Below are positions 8,876 to 15,148 of a stretch of DNA of 53,076 bases, one piece after another. This stretch comes from JAZDMK01 sp043800975 (GTDB lineage: Bacteria; Bacteroidota; Bacteroidia; Bacteroidales; JAHJDW01). Below the pieces are notes generated by a model, which was not told the DNA's origin, made no database searches, and saw nothing but the letters and a program-made list of their open reading frames with translations. The DNA is taken from the NCBI GenBank assembly GCA_043800975.1, contig JAZDMK010000255.1, positions 1 through 53,076 of the forward strand, in the 5' to 3' direction. Position numbers and translations under genes: made by a program. How positions within the stretch are numbered: the first letter of the stretch is position 1; the number at the start of each line of letters is the position of its first letter.

Positions 8876-10432
8876 ATGTCAGAAAATGCAAAAATTCTTT
8901 GGGCCGACGACGAGATAGACCTTCTCAGGCCATACATTCTTTTTCTTGAAGAGAAGGGTTATAAGGTTGAAACCGTTAATAACGGTCAGGATGCAATCGA
9001 TCAGGTTCAGAAAATTATATTCGATATCGTTATTCTCGATGAGAACATGCCAGGAATTCCGGGTCTTGAAACGCTCGAGAAAATTAAAACTATTTATCCG
9101 AATCTTCCGATAATCATGGTTACCAAGAGCGAGGAAGAAGCAATCATGGACAACGCCATTGGTTCAAAAATTTCGGATTACCTCATCAAACCTGTCAATC
9201 CAAATCAGCTTTTGCTGTCACTGAAAAAAAATCTTGAAAACAAAAGGCTGATTAGTGAAAAGGTTTCTATGGGATATCAGCAGGATTTCCGGCATATCAG
9301 CATGGCTATCGACGGCAGACCTGACTATGCAGAATGGGTTGATATTTATAAAAAAATTATTCATTGGGAGCTTGAGCTTGATAAATCCGGAGATGAAGGC
9401 CTCAACGAAATTCTAAAAAATCAAAAAGAAGAAGCCAACAAACAATTCTGTAATTTTTATGAAGCTAATTATCAGGATTGGGTTAGCGGCAAGTCAGCAA
9501 AATCGCCTATTCTTTCTCCTTCTGTCATGAAGAATAAAGTGCTTCCATTGCTTGCAGGTGATGAAACTATCTTCATGATTATCATCGACAATTTGCGCTT
9601 CGATCAGTGGAAAATGTTACAACCCTTATTTGAAGAATATTTTCATGTGGCCGACGAATCCATTTATTACAGCATACTTCCAAGTTGTACGCAGTATTCA
9701 CGCAACGCACTTTTTGCCGGATTGATGCCCTCAGATATCGGGCAGCTGCTTCCTGAATATTGGGTGGATGATGATGAGGAAGGCCACAAAAATCAGTACG
9801 AACCGGATCTCATCCGCGAACAGTTGAAACGCAACGGAAAGGATGTGAAGTTCAGTTATAACAAAGTGCTGAATTTTAATTATGGCAAAAAACTGCAGGA
9901 AAATGTTTCAAATTTCTTTTCAAATAAACTAAATGTAATCGTTTATAATTTTGTGGATATGCTTTCGCATGCCCGTACCAACGTTGATTTTGTGAAAGAG
10001 CTTGCCGAAGATGAAAGCGCGTATCGTTCGCTTACAGCCAGCTGGTTTGAGCATTCTCAATTGTTTGAATTGATCAAAAAAATTGCAGAAAAGAAAGTTA
10101 AGATCGTAATCACAACGGATCATGGTTCTGTGAAAGTCACGAATCCGGTAAGAGTAACGGGCGATAAATCCATCAGCACCAATCTGCGTTACAAGATCGG
10201 AAGAAACATGCAGTACAATCCGAAAGAAGTTTTTGAAATGAAAGCACCCGGACAGTTTCATCTGCCGAAAGTTCATCTTTCTTCTACTTTTATATACACC
10301 CGTGCGAATGATTTCTTTGTGTATCCTAACAATTACAACCATTTTGCAACGTATTATAAAAACACATTCCAGCATGGAGGAATTTCAATGGAGGAAATTT
10401 TAATTCCGTTGATTACACTTACTAATAAATAG
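8876..10432 (+). CDS. porX: PorX-type response regulator with PglZ/alkaline phosphatase-like effector domain
   Basis: Residues 1-120 are a receiver domain with the acidic pair ADDE (11-13), phosphoacceptor D55 in VILDENMPG, and the conserved lysine in DYLIKPVNP. A middle helical region (about 125-220) leads to a PglZ domain of the alkaline phosphatase superfamily. Visible there are the metal/nucleophile regions IIIDNLRFDQW, LPSCTQYSRNALFAG (T272 in the nucleophile position), TTDHGSV and the C-terminal HGGISMEE. This layout is PorX, the cytoplasmic regulator that with the kinase PorY controls type IX secretion; the PglZ domain of characterised PorX binds zinc and acts on phosphodiester substrates. 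Length (518) is normal. No porY is in the window. It fits the four T9SS cargo genes nearby. Confidence 0.93.
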   Translation: MSENAKILWADDEIDLLRPYILFLEEKGYKVETVNNGQDAIDQVQKIIFDIVILDENMPGIPGLETLEKIKTIYPNLPIIMVTKSEEEAIMDNAIGSKISDYLIKPVNPNQLLLSLKKNLENKRLISEKVSMGYQQDFRHISMAIDGRPDYAEWVDIYKKIIHWELELDKSGDEGLNEILKNQKEEANKQFCNFYEANYQDWVSGKSAKSPILSPSVMKNKVLPLLAGDETIFMIIIDNLRFDQWKMLQPLFEEYFHVADESIYYSILPSCTQYSRNALFAGLMPSDIGQLLPEYWVDDDEEGHKNQYEPDLIREQLKRNGKDVKFSYNKVLNFNYGKKLQENVSNFFSNKLNVIVYNFVDMLSHARTNVDFVKELAEDESAYRSLTASWFEHSQLFELIKKIAEKKVKIVITTDHGSVKVTNPVRVTGDKSISTNLRYKIGRNMQYNPKEVFEMKAPGQFHLPKVHLSSTFIYTRANDFFVYPNNYNHFATYYKNTFQHGGISMEEILIPLITLTNK

Positions 10433-10742
10433 TTTTAAAAGTCAGGTAGCAGTAGCAGTAATCAGTAATCAGTTTTTTACTTTGTGGTTTTTGAGAACGC
10501 AGATGACACAGATCCCACGGATAATCACAGATATAAAGAATCAGTGAAAATCGGTAACATCAGTGTTATCAGTGTTCAGAATTATTTAATGAAAAACTTT
10601 GCGTTCTTCGGTCTGTTTAGCTTTTCGGCTTCTTAAACACACAGTAGAAAGTACACATTGCCACATAGAAAATGCACAGATAAAAGTGTCAGGAGCAGTT
10701 GCAGTGGTGAGAGTAGTGATATCGTAGCTTGAAAAACAGTGC

Positions 10743-10779
10743 CATCCCGTAGGGATCCCTGTGGGAGAGGCACGGGATG
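10743..10779. repeat. Palindromic intergenic element (nested hairpins)
   Basis: Arms CATCCCGT (10743-10750) and ACGGGATG (10772-10779) are perfect inverted copies. The self-complementary AGGGATCCCT lies at 10751-10760. The 11-mer TCCCGTAGGGA (10745-10755) recurs inverted at 14324-14334. No T-tract follows, so it is unlikely to be a simple terminator. Confidence 0.6.
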
Positions 10780-10924
10780 TTTGTAACAACGAGAAGGAAA
10801 AAGAAAAATGAGTGCCTTAGGTACGACATGTTGAACCATTCATTCAAGGTAATTCTCAAGTTGACCACTTCACAATTATGTTTCCTAATCAACTTAATAA
10901 CTAATAACCAATAACTAATTTAAG

Positions 10925-10956
10925 TTTGCAGTTCTGCAAAATTTAGTGTATTTTCG
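10925..10956 (+). promoter_or_regulatory. Promoter of tsaE
   Basis: TTTG (10925-10928), a 20-nt spacer and TATTTTCG (10949-10956) match the Bacteroidota -33/-7 pattern with one mismatch. The start of transcription is expected near 10962, about 20 nt before the TTG start codon at 10984. Confidence 0.55.
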
Positions 10957-10983
10957 TGCTGGAAAAATACGCCTGCAAAACCC

Positions 10984-11421
10984 TTGAATACTCAGACATA
11001 CATAGTTGAAACGCCTGCCCGTCTTGATGAAGCAGCCGCTCAGATTATTTCACTTGCAAAACAATTTCCGATTATTGCACTGTATGGCTCATTGGGTGCC
11101 GGTAAAACAACGCTTGTGCAGACCATCTGTAAATTGATGGAATTGGAAACAGAAGCCACAAGTCCTACCTTTACCATTGTACAAACGTACCGGAAAAATC
11201 AGGAAGATGCCGTTTATCATTTCGATTTGTACCGTATCGAAAACACTGATCAGCTCTTTGCCATCGGTTATGAAGAATACTTCGATAGTGGCTGTCCCTG
11301 TTTTATCGAATGGCCCGAAAATGCAGGATCGCTGCTCCCATACCCGCACCTGCATGTGGATGTTGAAGAGCAGGATAACAGTTTTAGAAAGATTTCAATC
11401 TCATTAATTCAAACACCATGA
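10984..11421 (+). CDS. tsaE: tRNA threonylcarbamoyladenosine biosynthesis ATPase TsaE
   Basis: TsaE is the small P-loop ATPase that, with TsaB and TsaD, makes the universal t6A37 modification of ANN-decoding tRNAs. The 145-residue protein shows Walker A GSLGAGKTT (about 35-43), SPTFTIVQTY (switch-like segment), HFDLYRI and FIEWPE, all family hallmarks. The start is TTG (MNTQTYIVE): no in-frame ATG exists between the promoter and this codon. The last codons overlap the alanine dehydrogenase start (ATGA at 11418-11421), so the two genes are translationally coupled. TsaB and TsaD are not in the window. Confidence 0.95.
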   Translation: MNTQTYIVETPARLDEAAAQIISLAKQFPIIALYGSLGAGKTTLVQTICKLMELETEATSPTFTIVQTYRKNQEDAVYHFDLYRIENTDQLFAIGYEEYFDSGCPCFIEWPENAGSLLPYPHLHVDVEEQDNSFRKISISLIQTP

Positions 11422-12638
11422 TGTCACACGATCAGGGTATGAACCCGCTTAGTCAGTCAGGAAAGATGCTTCCCAAGGAAGAAATGCTGGAAGTGAGTAA
11501 GCAAAAATCACAAATGAATATCGGTATTCCGCGCGAAACTTCTTTTCAGGAAAACCGCGTGGGCCTCGTTCCCGATGCAGTTGCGCTACTTACGCAGCAC
11601 GGGCATTCCGTGATGGTGGAAAAAGGTGCAGGTGTTGCCGCGCGTTTCAACGATGAGGAATTCAGTGAAGCCGGAGCTACGATTGTATACAATCCCGAAG
11701 ATGTCTACAAAGCCGATATCATTGTTAAAGTAGGCCCGCCTTCTATTCAGGAAGTGGCTTTGATGCAGCCGCGCCAGACCTTGTTTTCCGCATTGCATCA
11801 TACCGTGCAGCAGGAGAATTTTTTCAAGCAACTGATGAGCAAAAAAGTGACTGCATTTGCATTCGAACATATAAAAGACAAAGAAAATATTTATCCCATC
11901 GTTCGTTCCATGAGCGAAATTGCAGGTAGTACTTCCATTCTTATTGCAGCTGAATACCTAAGCAATGTAAACAATGGCAAGGGTCTGACGCTGGGTGGCG
12001 TTTCGGGAATTTCTCCCACCGAAGTTATTATTCTGGGTGCAGGTACTGTGGGCGAATTTGCTGCACGTGCCGCCATTGGCCTCGGAGCGATGGTGAAGGT
12101 GTACGACAATTCGGTTTACAAACTTCGCCGTTTGCAGCAAAATCTGGGCATGCGCATTTATACTTCCATCATTCAGCCGCGCGTTTTGCTCAAAGCATTG
12201 AAGACCGCCGATGTTGTGATCGGTGCATTGCATACCTACGAAAAACGTTCACCCATCGTGATCACCGAAGACATGGTGAGCCAGATGAAAAACGGATCGG
12301 TGATCGTTGATGTAAGCATCGACCAGGGTGGCTGCGTGGAAACTTCCAAAGTAACCAACCACACAAAACCCGTTTTTATAAAATACGATGTGATTCACTA
12401 TTGCGTGCCCAACATCCCGTCGCGCGTGGCGCGCACAGCTTCCTTTGCACTGAGCAATGTGCTGGCTCCCGTGCTTATCCGCATTGCCGAAGAAGGCGGC
12501 GTAAACGAAATGCTGAAGCAGGATGCCGGCGTGCGTCATGGTGCGTATCTTTTTAATGGAATCCTAACCAACAAAAACATTGGCGAGATGCTGCACCTGC
12601 AGTACAAGGATATCAATCTTTTGATGGCGGCGTTATAA
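11418..12638 (+). CDS. ald: Alanine dehydrogenase
   Basis: This NAD-dependent oxidoreductase interconverts L-alanine and pyruvate with ammonia. The 406 residues include GIPRETSFQENRVGLVP (substrate-binding N-domain), SALHHTVQ (the active-site histidine segment), and the Rossmann region VIILGAGTVGEFAARAA with acidic VYDNS. The family's C-terminal VPNIPSRVARTASFAL follows. About 35 residues precede the conserved GIPRE motif, more than in Bacillus Ald; Bacteroidota members often carry such an extension, so I keep the ATG that overlaps tsaE by 4 nt. The substrate could also be a related amino acid, since Ald and lysine/saccharopine-type dehydrogenases share this fold; the motif pattern favours alanine. 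Confidence 0.9.
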   Translation: MMSHDQGMNPLSQSGKMLPKEEMLEVSKQKSQMNIGIPRETSFQENRVGLVPDAVALLTQHGHSVMVEKGAGVAARFNDEEFSEAGATIVYNPEDVYKADIIVKVGPPSIQEVALMQPRQTLFSALHHTVQQENFFKQLMSKKVTAFAFEHIKDKENIYPIVRSMSEIAGSTSILIAAEYLSNVNNGKGLTLGGVSGISPTEVIILGAGTVGEFAARAAIGLGAMVKVYDNSVYKLRRLQQNLGMRIYTSIIQPRVLLKALKTADVVIGALHTYEKRSPIVITEDMVSQMKNGSVIVDVSIDQGGCVETSKVTNHTKPVFIKYDVIHYCVPNIPSRVARTASFALSNVLAPVLIRIAEEGGVNEMLKQDAGVRHGAYLFNGILTNKNIGEMLHLQYKDINLLMAAL

Positions 12639-12643
12639 TTCTT

Positions 12644-13495
12644 ATGAGTCTAAAAAATTCTTTAATTATCCTTTTTTTGTCATTAGGACTAAACACATTT
12701 AGTCAATCTGATTCTAGTTCAGTATATGGTAAACTCGAAACAAGAAAATATTATAATGTTGGGCTTAGTTCAGAAACAATAAATGGCAAACAAGTATACA
12801 AAGCAAACGGGAAAAAGGTCAGTCAATCAGTTTATAATTACTATAATAATACAAGAAAAAATATCGACTTATGTAGACCTTGTATTTTAAAAATGTATGA
12901 TGAAAATGATCTTCTTGTTAGAGAAATTGTTCAGTATTCTGATTGTGGGGTTGGTTGGTTCAAATTATATTTTGCTAATGGAAAAGTAAAATTAATTGGT
13001 CAATACAAAGAAAATCTTACAAATGATTGGGATAATTTATGGGAAAGAGGTTATTGTAGTATTTATGATGGACAATGGACATATTTCGATGAAACAGGAG
13101 ACACCCTATATTCAGAATTCTGGGATAAGGGTGAATTTATTAAACAAGTTCCTGAACAAAAGAAGACGCAAATCTGGAGGGTAGACCTTACCCTTGACTC
13201 TGTTAAAATAAAAAATCAGATTCTGTCTATTGATCAAATAAAAGATCTTAAAATAACTCCTAGATACAAGAATAATAATATAGATAGCACTAATCTTTCA
13301 ATGAAATTTCAAGTGTCTTCTGTAGGTTATAAGCTGAACGAGCAAGTATTTTCTGTTGATTCATTTAAAAGTATTGATGTTGCAAAAATGCTATCTGATG
13401 TTGGAATACCTCCCGGTAAGAAAACCGACTTTACATTAAAAGTTTATAACTATGATAAAAACATCTCCAATTTTTACCTTAATGTTAGGTATTGA
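12644..13495 (+). CDS. Unknown secreted protein with MORN-like segment
   Basis: I do not recognise a named family. The 283-residue protein starts with a signal peptide (LIILFLSLGLNTFSQ, cleavage expected near residue 20) and should be periplasmic or exported. Residues about 85-170 contain a run like YFANGKVKLIGQYK and GQWTYFDETGDTLYSEFWDKGEF, the pattern of MORN/YwqK-type repeats (G-x-W-x-Y-x-x-x-G). The rest is beta-rich with no catalytic motif. It follows ald by 5 nt and may be transcribed with it, but base composition is more AT-rich than ald and the junction looks like the edge of an accessory segment, because a long non-coding array follows. Confidence 0.75.
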   Translation: MSLKNSLIILFLSLGLNTFSQSDSSSVYGKLETRKYYNVGLSSETINGKQVYKANGKKVSQSVYNYYNNTRKNIDLCRPCILKMYDENDLLVREIVQYSDCGVGWFKLYFANGKVKLIGQYKENLTNDWDNLWERGYCSIYDGQWTYFDETGDTLYSEFWDKGEFIKQVPEQKKTQIWRVDLTLDSVKIKNQILSIDQIKDLKITPRYKNNNIDSTNLSMKFQVSSVGYKLNEQVFSVDSFKSIDVAKMLSDVGIPPGKKTDFTLKVYNYDKNISNFYLNVRY

Positions 13496-13534
13496 TGAAA
13501 AATAAATTGTTAGAATAATTACCCGTAGAATTCC

Positions 13535-14143
13535 CTTTTAGTCTGTGTAACAACATCCGCATCCCGTGCAATTCTCGTTGTAGATCGTATGACTCTCGTT
13601 GTAGCTCATGCAACTTCCATTGTAGGTCGTGTGGTTAGCGTTGTAGGTCATGCAACTTGCTCTGTAGCCCGTGCAATAACCTTAGCATCCCATGCAATAA
13701 CCATAGTAGGTCGCGCAACTTGCTTTGTAGGATGTGCGACTTGCTTTGTAGGTCATACAAATTGCTCTGTAGGTCGTTTGCTTAGCTTTGTAGCCAGTGT
13801 GCTTATCGTTGTAGGTCATGCGAGTTGCGTTGTAGGTCATGCAACTCTCGTTGTAGCTCGTGCAACTCTCGTTGTAGGTCGTGTGCTTACCGTTGTAGGT
13901 CACGCGAGTTGCTTTGTAGCTCACGCAACTCCGTAAGTAAATCGCGCGACTCCCCTTGTAGGTCATGTGACTTGCGTTGTAGGTCGTGTGAGTTGCTCTG
14001 TAGGTCTCGCAACTCCCTGTGTATATTCCGTGAGTCCCTTTGTAGATCACAAGAGTAGGGCAGTAGCCCGCAAGCCAATCCCTGCACATCATTCCACAGC
14101 CCCTGCCACTCGTGCAAATCCACCTGCATCCCAAAATCATTTC
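13535..14143. repeat. Degenerate tandem array, about 29 units of exactly 21 bp
   Basis: The consensus is close to GTTGTAGGTCRTGCAACTTGC. Unit starts at 13577, 13598, 13619, 13640 and so on to 14039 keep a 21-bp step without a single insertion or deletion; 13535 and 13556 extend it left, and 14060, 14081, 14102 and 14123 are weaker right-hand units. TGTAGGTC is the best conserved core. Because 21 is a multiple of three, several frames stay open by chance. The best, on the minus strand, gives heptapeptides such as ASCMTYN but stops at 13682-13684, and another gives SHDLQRE-like heptads with TAA stops in four units. No frame spans the array. Confidence 0.85.
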
Positions 14144-14652
14144 ACAACAAATCGTATGCATCATTTTGCACCAAACGCAAAACAAGAAGCCACAAACATA
14201 CATTCAATAAAAATCCATGTGCCATACATAAATGATCGTATGCGTTAAAACAAATACGTCGCAAAGGTTTATCCCCTAAACGGGAATCAAATTAATAACT
14301 ATTCCTTTTCTACTAAAATTCATTCCCTACGGGAAAGCCAATACAAATGCATCTTTGCGTCCTTTGCTTGTATTTACTTTGCGCACTTTGCGGTTAAAAA
14401 CTTTGGTGCTCATTGGTGTTTTAGTGTTTTGGTGGCGTAAATAATCCGTCAAGTAAAAAACCTGTCGCCGCCTTTGTGCACTTTGTGTAAATTCACTTAG
14501 TGCCCTTTACTCGCCCATTATTCATTTATTTGTGCTCGTGAGCTCATCACTTCGTGATTCGGTTGTGGTTAAAACCTATTGACAGTTTTTATCATCATTT
14601 CCCCGTCGCGATAAACATTTTATTGCCTTTTATGCTTATATTTGTAAAAAAC
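14144..14652. other. Non-coding stretch with CTTTGCG-type words
   Basis: No credible gene is visible. At 14340-14395 words such as CTTTGCGTCCTTTGC and CTTTGCGCACTTTGCGG recur. At 14400-14435 there is a TTGGTG-rich block, and at 14475-14495 CTTTGTGCACTTTGTG. The word TCCCTACGGGA at 14324-14334 is the inverted copy of one at 10745-10755. The final 20 nt hold a promoter-like TATATTTG before the next gene. Confidence 0.6.
14637..14644 (+). promoter_or_regulatory. -7 element before the small secreted protein
   Basis: TATATTTG fits TAnnTTTG exactly and lies 8 nt before the ATG at 14653, implying a very short or absent leader. No good TTG is found 19-21 nt upstream. Confidence 0.4.
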
Positions 14653-15108
14653 ATGATCAAGAAATTACTATTAGTGATTTTGTTTTTCATCCTTTTTTTT
14701 AATGCAAAATCACAAGGATTAAATGACTCTATAAAATCAACCATTTCCCAACTGAGAATTGATTTCGGTTGTCAAGAAGTTGATGGTTCTTCTTTCACAA
14801 TATTTTCTTTCCCTTTTTATAAAGACCCAATTTCTCTTTTTAAAAAAACTTATCCAGAAATATTGAATGGAGACAAGGCAAATTTTGCTAAAACATGGAA
14901 CAATTGGCTAAATACAGAAAGTAACTTCGAAGGGAAAATGCAAAGAAATGGGTGCTTGTTTGTAGGGAAGTATTCTGGAAAAAAATGGCTTGTTACTACA
15001 GCGATTCTAAAAGATAATAAAATTTACTTTTGGGTTTCTGAAAGTGAGTTCCTAATTGGAAATATTAAAAATCTTGAGTGGAACTGCCTGAATTCATATA
15101 AAATGTAG
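14653..15108 (+). CDS. Unknown small secreted protein
   Basis: I do not recognise a family. I chose the ATG at 14653, where a clear signal peptide begins (MIKKLLLVILFFILFFNAKS, cleavage near residue 21). A longer frame from GTG at 14554 would place a hydrophobic stretch before this peptide and runs through the promoter-like TATATTTG. The mature part is about 130 residues, with two cysteines and a mixed alpha/beta look (WLVTTAILKDNKIYFWVSES is a likely beta hairpin). The gene stands alone between a non-coding repeat region and an opposing gene. Confidence 0.65.
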   Translation: MIKKLLLVILFFILFFNAKSQGLNDSIKSTISQLRIDFGCQEVDGSSFTIFSFPFYKDPISLFKKTYPEILNGDKANFAKTWNNWLNTESNFEGKMQRNGCLFVGKYSGKKWLVTTAILKDNKIYFWVSESEFLIGNIKNLEWNCLNSYKM

Positions 15109-15148
15109 TTTTTTTCTGATATGAATACGATAATGCATTTCCATTCTC

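Larger units (their letters stand above)
10433..10983. other. Non-coding stretch composed of short near-periodic words and a palindromic element
   Basis: This 551-nt gap has no credible gene. It starts with repeats such as GCAGTAGCAG and AATCAGTAATCAG. Next is a block with words like ACACAGAT and ATCACAGAT at about 10-nt spacing (10496-10575), then a second block of CACACAGTAGAAAGTACACA-like words (10640-10690), then a palindromic hairpin (10743-10779). AGTGCCTTAGGTACGACATG follows at 10811-10830. Open frames inside it on the minus strand are low-complexity and lack a start context, so they are not genes. The last 60 nt hold the tsaE promoter. Confidence 0.7.

Noticed and set aside
10743..10779. 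Rho-independent terminator
   Set aside because: No T-tract follows on either strand.
10586..10892. Overlapping 67-68-codon minus-strand frames between porX and tsaE
   Set aside because: They follow low-complexity repeats and have no ribosome-binding or domain signal.
13535..14143. CRISPR array
   Set aside because: The units are contiguous without unique spacers, and no cas gene is present in the window.
13589..14203. Several long open frames on both strands over the 21-bp array
   Set aside because: They stay open only because the repeat length is a multiple of three. Each frame meets a stop within the array, and the upstream part of the longest (14080-14203 on the minus strand) is Cys-rich and unlike a real N-terminus.
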